Positions 53,280 through 61,894 are shown, numbered from the stretch's first letter. The stretch: DNA of 64,000 bases from Gottfriedia acidiceleris (GCF_004138285.1 NZ_SCFN01000001.1:930001-994000); one strand, 5' to 3'. The notes: generated from the letters alone by a model not told the origin. Numbers and translations are program-made.

Positions 53280-53308
53280 TTTTATATGCATATGCCTATA
53301 CATTCTTC

Positions 53309-53337
53309 TTCCAAATTAATATATATGGGGATAAAAT
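53309..53337 (+). promoter_or_regulatory. Possible promoter of dynA
   Basis: TTCCAA at 53309-53314, a 17-base spacer and TAAAAT at 53332-53337. Confidence 0.4.
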
Positions 53338-53384
53338 AATGCTAGGGAAATTATTTGAGTATGAAATGAAATGGGGAAATCACG

Positions 53385-56300
53385 TTGCAAAACACTAAGA
53401 TTAACAGAGGGGAATTACTGAATAAGGTTTCTTCAGGTATCAATTTACTTTCTGAACAAGGAAATTCGAAGGAATTATTTCAATTAAAAAAATTAGCATA
53501 CAAAATACAAAATATGGAAAGTTATTACGTATTTTGTGGACATTTTTCTGCTGGTAAGTCATCTTTACTTAATGATCTTTTACAAGTAGAAAAACTACCT
53601 ACAAGCCCAATTCCTACAAGTGCAAACGTTGTAAAATTAAAAAATGGCGAAAGTAAAATGTTAATTACCCTTAAAGATGGTGAAATGTACCAGATTCAAG
53701 AGGATATTCAAGTAGATGAACTAAAAAAGTTAGCTTCTGATAGTGGTTCAATTATTGAGCTTGAGTGGGCACAAGAAATATTTAAAATTCCAGCTGGATC
53801 AGTTTTAATTGATACTCCAGGAATTGATTCAACAGATATGGATCATTTAGAAGCGACAAATTCAGTCATTCATCTAGCGGATAGTATTTTTTATTTAATG
53901 GATTATCAACATGTTCATTCGAAAACAAATATCGATTTTATTCATAATTTAGTTGAAAAAAATAATAAAGTTTGTTTAGTTATTACATGTATTGATAAAC
54001 ACGATGAAACAGAATTAACGTTCGAACAGTTTAAACATGGTGTAATTGGAAACTTGAAAAAACAAGGATTAGGTAACTTACAAGTTTTTTATATTTCTAC
54101 AAGAGAAAAATCTGTAGATAATAACGAATATATCCAGTTCATTAATTATTTAAATGATTTATACAGTCATCAAGATGTAGTGCAAATTGAAAATGACTAT
54201 GCAAGCTTTTTAACAATTATGAACGAACAAATACAACAACTTGAGAACGATTACATTGATCTCGATCAAAATGCTGATGAGATTAGATCGGAATATAATT
54301 CTTTAAATAATGAAATTGAAGTTATTGAAACATCAGTTTCTTCATTTGAGGAAAATTGTTTGCAGTCTACACAACATGTTCTTACTAATTCTAACATTAC
54401 ACCATTTGAGATGAGAGAATTAGCATCAAAATATTTAGAATCAGAAAAAGCATTGCAAAATAAAGGATTATTTCAATCAAGAAAAAAACTTGAAAATGCT
54501 GTACATGAATCTAAAAGTCAATTTATTCACAAAGTACAAGAATTAACAAATAAACAAATTGAGTATTTTGTAAAAGAAGCAGCAATTCGAACTGTAAAAC
54601 AAATTGAAAATAATAAAATTGATAGCAGTGACTTTGATAAAATCTTAGAGCCTAATTTGAGTGAAGAGGTAATTTGTCCAAAGCCATCCCATTTGATTGA
54701 TACAGGTGGAAATTATTTATTACAGTATACGAAGGAAGTAAGTGAAGGAATTAAGGCGGTATATCGTAAAAGTATTTCTGAATTTATTTACACACTTTCT
54801 AAGGAACTTAAGGTACAAAATGAATCAACTATTCTAAAATTAAAAAATCAAAAGAATGATTTGCAATCAAAAATTGATGGATTTGATGAATTAGAGTTTA
54901 ATAATCAAAAAATTTCACATATGGTTTCGGAAATTAAGACGATTTTAAATAATCATCAAGAATTAAATCAAGAGCTAGCGGAAATTAAGCCTACTTTAAT
55001 ATCAGTAAGTGAATTAATTAATCATAAAATTTTAACTGTTCAAGCACCGGAAATAAAAGAAGAACTTATTACTGACATTGAACAAACTAATTCCAAAAAG
55101 TATTCAAATGAAGAAATTCAAGCTAAATATGAAGTCGCTGATTTTATATTAAACGAATTAACTTCAAATAAATTTATCCAGCGTAAAATCGGTATTCTAA
55201 AAGAAAAAAGAGAACAAATAAAATCAAACGAATATACAATTGCATTATTTGGAGCGTTTAGTTCTGGTAAAACATCATATATAAATACTTTACTAGGCGA
55301 TCGTGTATTACCTGTTTCTCCACACCCAACAACAGCGGCAATTTGTAAGATTAAACGATCGACAGTTGAATCTGGTAATAAAAAAGCTGATGTGAGTTAT
55401 AAATCAGAGGAATCTTTAAAAGAAGAGTTTCTTGATTTCTTCAAAAAATGGGGTGTGGAAGCAAATGAAAAAGAGTGGTTTAGTACACTTCAAAATTTAA
55501 TTAAGAAACAAAAGGATAAAATCCCTACTGATGCTTTCGTATATGCAGAAAGCGTATGTCAAAATTATGAAGAAATGAGAAGTTTACTAGGTACAATTAA
55601 GCGATATGACTTAAGTGAGTATGTAAGTGTTATAAGTGAAGAAAATAGAGCATGTTTTGTAAAAGAAAGTACAGTTTATTTCGATTGTGAGATCACGTTA
55701 AGCGGGATTGTATTAGTGGATACGCCAGGGGGAAATAGTATCCATTCAAGACATACTGAACTAGCATTCGACTATTTGAAAAAAGCTGATTTAATTTTAT
55801 ATGTTGCACATTATCAACATGCCTTTACACGTCAAGATGAGTCTTTCTTAATGCAAATCGGACGAATGAGAGAAAGCTTTGATAGTGATAAAGTTTACTT
55901 TGTGCTAAATGCTTCAGATTTGGCAAAGGATCAAAACGAAATTGTAATCGTGCAAAATTTCTTTATTAACCAATTAACGAAACTAGGAGTTCGTTTCCCA
56001 TCTGTTTTTGCTATTTCAAGTATGCTTCAGATGAAGGGCTATGGTGATTCAGAGTTAAACTTAGAAATCCAGAATAATTATAAGAAATTAAATACAAAAA
56101 TCCAAAATTTCTTCCAATTTGAAATTGCGAATGAAGTCTTTAAAACATTTATTAATGACCTATTAACAATTGAAAAAATCTTACGTGATACGATTAATCG
56201 ATTTGAAAGAATAAAACGTGAAAAAGATCAATTCTTCAACGAACTTGAGCATATTCAGAAAAAAGTTAAAGAAGCGATTAGAAATGCAGAACCGACTAAT

Positions 56301-56981
56301 TTACCAAGAGCATTTATGAAAGAAAACGAGCAATTAATTTTCTTTATCGAAAAGCGTATCGAATTAAGGATGCGAGATTTATTCCCTTATTTCTTTAATC
56401 CAAGTATTTTCAATAATACAACGAAAAATATTAAACAATTATTTGTAACTAAAATTCGTGAATTTATTTATGAAGTATTGGAAGAGATTTTAAAGGAATT
56501 AAGAGTAACAGGATTTAGATTAGAGAAGTTTTTAACGAATGAAATATTAATGTCGCAAGATCGAGTAATTGATGAAATACATTCTATTCAATCTGAATTT
56601 ATCGTTCAAAAAAGCGAAATTAATGAGATCTTACCTGTTTCGATAAAAAATCCTGATCAATTTATTAATGTAGATCGATTTGAAAGTTTAAAGAATTACT
56701 TTAAAAATCCAAAAAGCTTTTTTGTTGAAAACATGAAAGAAACTATGATTGATGAATGCATTAACGAATTGAGAACACCATTAAAAGAGTATTTAGCAAA
56801 TATGAATAGCTTATTTGCAGAGCATTATCACATTCAATATGTTGAAGCATTAAATTCTGTATTGCAAAACTGCAGCAATCAAATCGAAAATGATGTTCAA
56901 CAAACAATTAAAGCAACTGAAAACTTAAATGAAGTAGTAGTAGATGAAAAAGTATTAAACTTATTTAAAAAATTAATTTAA
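53385..56981 (+). CDS. dynA: Bacterial dynamin DynA (YpbR), two-headed
   Basis: A 1198-residue fusion of two dynamin-like GTPase modules. In B. subtilis DynA tethers and fuses membranes, and protects against phage and antibiotics. Module 1: P-loop GHFSAGKSS at residues 52-60, DTPGID near 143, TCIDKHD near 203. Module 2: P-loop GAFSSGKTS near 624, DTPGGNS near 779, LNASDLAKD near 840. Long helical (coiled-coil) stalks follow each head. The start is the TTG at 53385, with GGGGAA upstream. It is followed after 21 bases by a sulfurtransferase gene. Confidence 0.92.
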   Translation: MQNTKINRGELLNKVSSGINLLSEQGNSKELFQLKKLAYKIQNMESYYVFCGHFSAGKSSLLNDLLQVEKLPTSPIPTSANVVKLKNGESKMLITLKDGEMYQIQEDIQVDELKKLASDSGSIIELEWAQEIFKIPAGSVLIDTPGIDSTDMDHLEATNSVIHLADSIFYLMDYQHVHSKTNIDFIHNLVEKNNKVCLVITCIDKHDETELTFEQFKHGVIGNLKKQGLGNLQVFYISTREKSVDNNEYIQFINYLNDLYSHQDVVQIENDYASFLTIMNEQIQQLENDYIDLDQNADEIRSEYNSLNNEIEVIETSVSSFEENCLQSTQHVLTNSNITPFEMRELASKYLESEKALQNKGLFQSRKKLENAVHESKSQFIHKVQELTNKQIEYFVKEAAIRTVKQIENNKIDSSDFDKILEPNLSEEVICPKPSHLIDTGGNYLLQYTKEVSEGIKAVYRKSISEFIYTLSKELKVQNESTILKLKNQKNDLQSKIDGFDELEFNNQKISHMVSEIKTILNNHQELNQELAEIKPTLISVSELINHKILTVQAPEIKEELITDIEQTNSKKYSNEEIQAKYEVADFILNELTSNKFIQRKIGILKEKREQIKSNEYTIALFGAFSSGKTSYINTLLGDRVLPVSPHPTTAAICKIKRSTVESGNKKADVSYKSEESLKEEFLDFFKKWGVEANEKEWFSTLQNLIKKQKDKIPTDAFVYAESVCQNYEEMRSLLGTIKRYDLSEYVSVISEENRACFVKESTVYFDCEITLSGIVLVDTPGGNSIHSRHTELAFDYLKKADLILYVAHYQHAFTRQDESFLMQIGRMRESFDSDKVYFVLNASDLAKDQNEIVIVQNFFINQLTKLGVRFPSVFAISSMLQMKGYGDSELNLEIQNNYKKLNTKIQNFFQFEIANEVFKTFINDLLTIEKILRDTINRFERIKREKDQFFNELEHIQKKVKEAIRNAEPTNLPRAFMKENEQLIFFIEKRIELRMRDLFPYFFNPSIFNNTTKNIKQLFVTKIREFIYEVLEEILKELRVTGFRLEKFLTNEILMSQDRVIDEIHSIQSEFIVQKSEINEILPVSIKNPDQFINVDRFESLKNYFKNPKSFFVENMKETMIDECINELRTPLKEYLANMNSLFAEHYHIQYVEALNSVLQNCSNQIENDVQQTIKATENLNEVVVDEKVLNLFKKLI

Positions 56982-57002
56982 TATGAGGGTGGACAATTAA
57001 AA

Positions 57003-57839
57003 TTGAAAAATATTATTGATGTAAACATTGCAAAAAAATTGCGCTTAAATAAAAATGTTGTATTTTTAGATTGTCGATTTCAATTGTCAAATCCTGAATA
57101 TGGTTTAAGTGAGTATCAGAAAAATCATATTCCGCTTTCGCGTTATGTTGATTTAAATAATGATTTATCTAGTCCGGTACAAAAGCATGGAGGCAGACAT
57201 CCGTTTCCTAACTTAAATGATTTTGGAAATCTTTTAGGGGAACTAGGGATCGATCATGATACGATTGTAATTTGTTATGACGATGGTACGAATGATAATG
57301 CTTCAAGATGTTGGTTTTTATGTAATTTAGTAGGGCATCAGTTTACTTTTGTTTTAAATGGTGGTTATAAAAAATGGTTGGAAAACGATTTTGAAGTAAC
57401 TACTAAAATTGAAGAAGTAATACCTAAAAAATTCGAGATTAAAGTACAAGAGTATATGATTAGTTCGATGGATGAAGTTAAGAAGAATAGTAAAAATGAG
57501 GATTTCAATTTAATTGATTCTAGAGAATCTATTCGATATATTGGCGAATTTGAACCAATTGACCGAATTGCTGGCCACATACCTGGAGCAAAAAATTCAT
57601 TTTGGAAAGATGTTTTAAATGAAACAGGGGAATTTAAAACAAAAGAAGAATTACAATCTCTCTTTAAACCATTTAAAAATGACAATGAAACTGTTGTTTA
57701 TTGTGGTTCAGGTGTCACTGGTTGTGTTAATTATTTAGGATTAGTTGAAGCTGGGTATACGAATGTAAAACTCTATCCAGGAAGTTTTAGTGACTGGATT
57801 TCTTATGAAGAAAATATTGTGAGTAAGAAAAAATTATAA
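57003..57839 (+). CDS. Sulfurtransferase with two rhodanese domains
   Basis: A 278-residue thiosulfate or 3-mercaptopyruvate sulfurtransferase. The N-terminal rhodanese domain is inactive; the C-terminal one has the catalytic cysteine in VVYCGSGVTGCVNYL near residue 235, in the loop length typical of the two-domain enzymes. DSRESIRYIGEFEPIDRIAGHIPGAKN near residue 170 is the CH2A signature. It starts with TTG, GAGGGTGG lying upstream, 21 bases after dynA, so the two are probably cotranscribed. Confidence 0.88.
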   Translation: MKNIIDVNIAKKLRLNKNVVFLDCRFQLSNPEYGLSEYQKNHIPLSRYVDLNNDLSSPVQKHGGRHPFPNLNDFGNLLGELGIDHDTIVICYDDGTNDNASRCWFLCNLVGHQFTFVLNGGYKKWLENDFEVTTKIEEVIPKKFEIKVQEYMISSMDEVKKNSKNEDFNLIDSRESIRYIGEFEPIDRIAGHIPGAKNSFWKDVLNETGEFKTKEELQSLFKPFKNDNETVVYCGSGVTGCVNYLGLVEAGYTNVKLYPGSFSDWISYEENIVSKKKL

Positions 57840-57840
57840 G

Positions 57841-57869
57841 TTGCAAAATAGTTTTAGTTGGTATAGAAT
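57841..57869 (+). promoter_or_regulatory. Promoter of the 6S-like RNA
   Basis: TTGCAA at 57841-57846, a 17-base spacer and TAGAAT at 57864-57869. Confidence 0.5.
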
Positions 57870-57876
57870 GAGATTA

Positions 57877-58066
57877 CAAATTAAACAAAACCTGCTGTGT
57901 GCGTTGTCAGTTTATGTCTTAAACCAATGATTTGTATACCGGAAGACCGATATTTAAGTAACAACATCGTGCCTACATATAGGAGGATGAGCGTTACTTG
58001 TGAGGACATCCACCTTGGAGTTCGGTTTACTTAGACATAAAAGGAATAACGGCATTTGCGGGGAAA
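57877..58066 (+). ncRNA. ssrS: 6S RNA (SsrS type)
   Basis: No reading frame is present; the sequence folds as one long hairpin with a large central bubble, which is the mark of 6S RNA, the regulator that occupies the active site of sigma-A RNA polymerase. Closing stem: CCTGC/GCGGG, GTTGT/ATAAC, TTTATGTCT/AGACATAAA and AAACC/GGTTT. Terminal stem: AAGTAAC/GTTACTT, CATC/GATG, CCT/AGG. Between them about 30 and 25 unpaired bases form the bubble. A promoter precedes and a strong terminator follows. Ends are estimated. Confidence 0.72.
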
Positions 58067-58098
58067 AAAACCATTCACATTTTGTGAATGGTTTTTTC
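58065..58098. terminator. Bidirectional terminator, 6S RNA and EamA gene
   Basis: AAAAAACCATTCAC (58065-58078) pairs with GTGAATGGTTTTTT (58084-58097) around ATTTT. The stop codon and last codons of the minus-strand gene lie inside it. Confidence 0.92.
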
Positions 58099-59010
58099 TT
58101 CTTTATATAATTGTTTTATACTTTTCTTCTTTCTAAGTTGAATTACGATTGTAGAAATTAATATTAAGCTGCAACCGAATAAACCGATTTCTTGTAGTCT
58201 TTCTCCACCATAATAATATCCAGTAATCGCTGCAAAAACTGGCTCAGTTGCGAGAATAATTCCTACTTCTGTCGCACTTATTGTACGTTGGGCAAACATT
58301 TGGATAAAGAAAGCTGCTGCGGTACAAAAAATTGCAGTAAATAGTATCGAATAAACAAAAAATTTATTTGTCCACAATTCTTGATTGAAAATGACCTGCC
58401 AATCTTCAAAGATTAAAGCAAATGTCCAAGAGGTTAAACCTACAAAAGTTATTTGTACAGTTGCTAGTTGTAGTGAATTATAACTAGGTGAGTAGATCGT
58501 TGAATAAATAATATGAAGAGCAAACGCAATCGCACTGAAAAAGGAAATAATATCACCAAAATTAAACTTGGAATTTGTTGAGAGAGTTAATAAAAATAAT
58601 CCGATGAATGCAATAATTGCACATAAATTTTCCCGTAAAGTAGGTTTTTTCTTATATTTAAAGAATAAAAGAAAAGGAACAATCGCTACACTAATACCTA
58701 TTATAAAACCCGATTTGGATATAGAAGTGTAATGTAATCCAAATGTTTGAAATACAAAACCTAGAAATAAAAATAATCCTATAACGATTCCAGGGAAAAT
58801 AAAACCCGCTTTTCCGCGATATCTTTTCTTATTTTTTTGATTTAATAAAGTTTGAACTGTAAATAATACAATTGCTGCTACAATAAATCGTAATGCATTA
58901 AAAGTAAATGGTTGGACAAACTTAAGTGTTTCTTTAACAATGAAAAGCGAAGAACCCCAAATGAAGGACACAAAGAGTAAAGAAGAAAATGCGATTAATT
59001 TATTTTTCAT
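58075..59010 (-). CDS. EamA-family (DMT) transporter
   Basis: A 311-residue inner-membrane protein with ten hydrophobic helices in two EamA repeats (first IWGSSLFIVKETLKFVQPFT near residue 18; second near residue 150). Members export amino acids, nucleotides or other metabolites; the substrate cannot be told. The ATG at 59010 has AAGGA nine bases upstream; one three codons earlier is too close to it. Its end is built into the terminator stem. Confidence 0.85.
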   Translation of the reverse strand: MKNKLIAFSSLLFVSFIWGSSLFIVKETLKFVQPFTFNALRFIVAAIVLFTVQTLLNQKNKKRYRGKAGFIFPGIVIGLFLFLGFVFQTFGLHYTSISKSGFIIGISVAIVPFLLFFKYKKKPTLRENLCAIIAFIGLFLLTLSTNSKFNFGDIISFFSAIAFALHIIYSTIYSPSYNSLQLATVQITFVGLTSWTFALIFEDWQVIFNQELWTNKFFVYSILFTAIFCTAAAFFIQMFAQRTISATEVGIILATEPVFAAITGYYYGGERLQEIGLFGCSLILISTIVIQLRKKKSIKQLYKEEKTIHKM

Positions 59011-59026
59011 ATCGTCCATTCCTTTT

Positions 59027-59407
59027 TTATTTTATGGCTTTTCGAGCAAGTTCATCAGCAACCTTATTTGCGCTTGATGGAATCCATTTAATAAAGAAAA
59101 GATCAAGTTGATTAATCAACTTAATTGATTTCTCTAATAAAGGAATAAACAAATCGTTTTTCGAATATTTCTTATCAATACTTTCTTCAACGATTTTTGA
59201 ATCTGTACGGAATGAAACAATTGTTAAATTATTTTTGACACAATAATCTAACGCAAGTAGCAATGCTTGAAACTCAGCTTCATGATTAGACATCGTATCT
59301 AATGGAATACTTAAAAAAACAGGTTCTTTAATTCCTTTTATGAAAATACCTGCACCTGAGGGGCCAGGATTTCCTTTGGAAGCTCCGTCAATATAAACTT
59401 CAATCAT
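59027..59407 (-). CDS. ypdQ: RNase HI-like protein YpdQ
   Basis: A 126-residue RNase H fold protein. All four acidic residues of the family are present: Asp7 (YIDGASKGNPGPSGAG), Glu45 (HEAEFQALLLAL), Asp69 (RTDSKIV) and Asp118 (ADELARKA), so activity is possible on sequence grounds, although the B. subtilis homologue has been reported without clear RNase H activity. GGAGGTTTACT precedes the ATG. It is 16 bases from the EamA gene and divergent from ypeP, a second RNase H-like gene. Confidence 0.85.
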   Translation of the reverse strand: MIEVYIDGASKGNPGPSGAGIFIKGIKEPVFLSIPLDTMSNHEAEFQALLLALDYCVKNNLTIVSFRTDSKIVEESIDKKYSKNDLFIPLLEKSIKLINQLDLFFIKWIPSSANKVADELARKAIK

Positions 59408-59540
59408 AGTAAACCTCCAACACTTATATAAGTACCATTTTAGTATATATTCAAAAAAATGAAAACTTAAAATATGAAATGAAGTAATTTATATTCAACC
59501 ATAGGCTATTCTAAAATAAACAATCGAAGAGGTGTGTCGG

Positions 59541-60197
59541 ATGAAGCTAAAGATCAGTTGGAAGTATCAAACCAAAAAGAAATATCAAATTACACTTGAA
59601 ACTGAATGGTTAGAAATAAAAGAAGCACTACTTTTAGCGGAAGATTTTGAAAGTACAGGTAGAACAAGAGAAATCATCTTTTTAGATCAATTCGACACAG
59701 AGTGGACTAAAAAACAAGTAATAAAGTACTTAAAAGAACTCGAAGAAGAACCACATAATATTTCAATTTTTTTTGACGGTGGATTTGATCTATCAACATC
59801 TATATCAGGAATAGGTGTATGCTTATACTTTAGTCAAAATGGTAAAAACTATCGAAAAAGGTTTAATGAAAAATTAGATGGGTTATTGACAAATAATGAA
59901 GCCGAATTTGCTGCTATTGAAAATGCAATCCTACTATTAGAGGAAATGAATATTACCGGACAAACGATTATAATTAAAGGAGATTCACAAGTTGTCATTA
60001 ATCAATTAAATGGAGATTGGCCTTGTTATGAAGAACAACATGAACGATTTATAAATCGAATTGAAAGAAAATGTAAAAACTTAAAATTAACTTTACAATT
60101 AGAACTTATTAAACGTAATGATAATAAAGAAGCCCATAATCTAGCAACGCAAGCACTTAAAGGGAATAAGATAATAAGTACGATTGAAGTTACATGA
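59541..60197 (+). CDS. ypeP: RNase H-like protein YpeP
   Basis: A 218-residue protein. Residues 75-210 are an RNase HI-like domain: Asp79 (FFDGGFD), Glu122 (TNNEAEFAAI) and Asp148 (IKGDSQVV) are kept, but the fourth acidic position is His199 (NKEAHNLATQAL). The first 70 residues are a separate domain without known function. Substitution of the last acid may change metal use or turn it into a binding protein. GAGGTG is seven bases before the ATG at 59541. ypeQ follows. Confidence 0.82.
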   Translation: MKLKISWKYQTKKKYQITLETEWLEIKEALLLAEDFESTGRTREIIFLDQFDTEWTKKQVIKYLKELEEEPHNISIFFDGGFDLSTSISGIGVCLYFSQNGKNYRKRFNEKLDGLLTNNEAEFAAIENAILLLEEMNITGQTIIIKGDSQVVINQLNGDWPCYEEQHERFINRIERKCKNLKLTLQLELIKRNDNKEAHNLATQALKGNKIISTIEVT

Positions 60198-60214
60198 AGA
60201 GGTGAAATGAAAGT

Positions 60215-60400
60215 ATGGAACGTAAAGAAATCTTGGATGAAATAGATACTTTAATAAAGACTTATTGTGATGGCTGTTTTGTCTATAAACATTTTAGAAA
60301 AGACCATAGCCAAAAATTTGCTCAATCATTTTGTATTAATAAATGCACAATTGGAGAAAAAATAAAAACGATCGGTAAGCAATTAACTTCTGACTGTTAA
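60215..60400 (+). CDS. ypeQ: YpeQ, small zinc-finger-like protein
   Basis: A 61-residue protein with metal ligands Cys18, Cys21, His26, Cys40 and Cys44 (TYCDGCFVYKHF and FCINKCTIG), the pattern of the small zinc-finger family to which B. subtilis YpeQ belongs. It is downstream of ypeP with 17 bases between, as in B. subtilis. GAGGTG lies 10 bases before the ATG. Role unknown. Confidence 0.8.
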   Translation: MERKEILDEIDTLIKTYCDGCFVYKHFRKDHSQKFAQSFCINKCTIGEKIKTIGKQLTSDC

Positions 60401-60533
60401 CTCTAAAACATTAAAAGTAAACTAACAAAAAAAACTAACAAAAAAAGAACCAGAACCCCAATACCTAAGTAACTACCTAATAATTAATGTTTACGTAGTT
60501 TTACTATTAAATATTGACTACGTTTTAATTCAA

Positions 60534-60571
60534 AAAAAAAGAAGGTACTAATGACAGTACCTTCTTTTTCA
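60534..60571. terminator. Terminator after ypeQ
   Basis: AAAAAGAAGGTACT pairs with AGTACCTTCTTTTT around AATGAC, 14 pairs. An almost identical copy lies at 60941. A weaker ACGTAGT/ACTACGT hairpin precedes it (60493-60522). Confidence 0.9.
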
Positions 60572-60631
60572 TGCTGTTGAAAAACAACCTTGTCAAATAA
60601 TTACCAAATTTTCGTAAAGGAGTTTAGTGAG

Positions 60632-60762
60632 GTTGATTTCCACTACGGGATGCTCGCTTTCCATGGGGCGAGACCTGAGCCTCCTCGTCACGTTCGTTCC
60701 TGTGGGGTCTCAGCCTTCCCGCATATCCCATAGGAGTCGAGCATCCCTCCATTCCAATCAAC
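60632..60762. repeat. 131-bp imperfect palindromic repeat (MITE-like)
   Basis: The ends are inverted: GTTGATTTCCACTACGGGAT plus GCTCG on the left and CGAGC plus ATCCCTCCATTCCAATCAAC on the right. Inside, GAGACC faces GGTCTC. It is richer in G+C than its surroundings and has no reading frame. Decayed relatives lie at 8153 and 34660, and a 14-base scrap (GTTGATTTCCACTA) at 37900. The 584-base gap 60401-60984 holds only this and the two terminators. Confidence 0.65.
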
Positions 60763-60940
60763 TTTTTCATCAAAAAAATGGTTACACTAAAAACCTAATT
60801 TAATATCCTTTACTTAGAGTACCATAAAAGCTTGCTAATCAGTTTGTAGGTGAATTAAGATCGAACATAAATTATTATAATAATCATTTGAACTTGTTTT
60901 TCTAAAAATTAGCTCTTAAATATTTTTATTTCAACACTAT

Positions 60941-60978
60941 GAAAAAGAAGGTACTAATGAAAGTACCTTCTTTTTCAT
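60941..60978. terminator. Terminator of ypzA, duplicate of the one at 60534
   Basis: AAAAAGAAGGTACT pairs with AGTACCTTCTTTTT around AATGAA. Over 37 bases it differs from 60536-60572 by one base. Confidence 0.9.
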
Positions 60979-60984
60979 TATATC

Positions 60985-61230
60985 TTATATCTGAGCTTCT
61001 CTTATTTGTTGCTCAACTTGCATTAAGTCTTCTTCTTGTTTCTTTAAAAATTCATCATCTAAATCAGTAGCAAGGTTCTTCATTTTTTCAAGCTGTTCTC
61101 TTGCTTGATTAACTGCAGTTGTTGCATCTGTTAATTGTTGCTCGTCCATGCTCATTGTTGCATAGCCTACAAGCTTTTGAGCAGCTTTAACTTTCATTTC
61201 TACATCCTCAAAATTATTAAAGTTCGACAT
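60985..61230 (-). CDS. ypzA: DUF2564 family protein (YpzA type)
   Basis: An 81-residue, acidic, all-helical cytosolic protein (SNFNNFEDVEMKVKAAQKLV at the start, a long charged helix ending QQIREAQI) that fits the DUF2564 family, found beside cspD in Bacillus. Function unknown. AAGGAGG is six bases before the ATG at 61230; an in-frame GTG two codons earlier is inside the ribosome-binding site. Confidence 0.8.
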   Translation of the reverse strand: MSNFNNFEDVEMKVKAAQKLVGYATMSMDEQQLTDATTAVNQAREQLEKMKNLATDLDDEFLKKQEEDLMQVEQQIREAQI

Positions 61231-61341
61231 AAACACCCTCCTTATTTCACTTCATAGTATTCCCAAATAAAATAGGAATCATGAAAAGCGAGAGGATTTT
61301 TTTGTTTAAGATCACTGAATAATTTTTATTATGAGCTCTTA

Positions 61342-61376
61342 GAAAAAATAAAAAAGGACTGATAAATCAGTCCTTT
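61342..61376 (-). terminator. Terminator of cspD
   Basis: AAAGGACTGAT pairs with ATCAGTCCTTT (two-base loop); T-rich on the minus-strand side. Confidence 0.85.
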
Positions 61377-61393
61377 ATGTAGTCAAGTTTATT

Positions 61394-61591
61394 TTATAGC
61401 TTTACTACGTTAGCAGCTTGAGGTCCACGGTTACCTTCAACAATGTCAAAAGAAACTTCAGCACCTTCTTCTAAAGATTTGAATCCGTCAGTTTGGATTG
61501 CTGAGAAATGTACGAATACATCGTCTCCACCTTCAACTTCGATGAATCCGAAACCTTTTTCATTGTTGAACCATTTTACTTTTCCTTGCAT
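61394..61591 (-). CDS. cspD: Cold shock protein CspD
   Basis: A 65-residue single OB-fold RNA chaperone. RNP1 is KGFGFIEV (residues 13-20) and RNP2 is VFVHFS (residues 26-31); the start is [16 protein letters not shown] and the end [13 protein letters not shown], as in B. subtilis CspD. AGGAGG lies seven bases upstream of the ATG at 61591; an in-frame upstream extension is not supported. The 180 or so bases upstream probably include a long 5' leader, usual for these genes, and are shared with the divergent Rex-operator gene. Confidence 0.95.
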   Translation of the reverse strand: MQGKVKWFNNEKGFGFIEVEGGDDVFVHFSAIQTDGFKSLEEGAEVSFDIVEGNRGPQAANVVKL

Positions 61592-61773
61592 TTTTCTTTT
61601 CCTCCTAAAACATTGCACATGAAGCGCGAAAGAATTTCCATTTATTAATAATTTTAATAATAAATGTTGAAATTAATATACAACTATTAAGAATATAAGT
61701 CAAGTAAGCGCTTAATATCAAAATATACATTCAATTGACTTAAAAATTTCATAAATAAAATAAAAATTAAAAT

Positions 61774-61799
61774 CTATTTGTGAAATTATTCACAAATAG
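61774..61799. promoter_or_regulatory. Rex operator (consensus)
   Basis: Two 11-base arms, CTATTTGTGAA and TTCACAAATAG, are perfect inverted repeats around ATTA. The core TTGTGAAATTATTCACAA equals the Rex consensus TTGTGAAnnnnTTCACAA at every fixed position. It overlaps the -35 of the promoter at 61789. Confidence 0.75.
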
Positions 61800-61817
61800 A
61801 AAAGTACATGATATACT
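61789..61817 (+). promoter_or_regulatory. Promoter of the Rex-operator gene
   Basis: TTCACA at 61789-61794 (within the right arm of the operator), a 17-base spacer and TATACT at 61812-61817. Confidence 0.6.
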
Positions 61818-61894
61818 ACAACCATAGTAAGTGATTTAAATTACTATTAAGAATCAATCTTGATTTCACTTCAAAAAGAGACGGAGAGATGAAA

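Noticed and set aside
60410-60490. Minus-strand hydrophobic stretch (LLGSYLGIGVLVLFLLVFF) like a small membrane peptide
   Set aside because: No ATG, GTG or TTG in frame at its start and no ribosome-binding site; at most a decayed gene.
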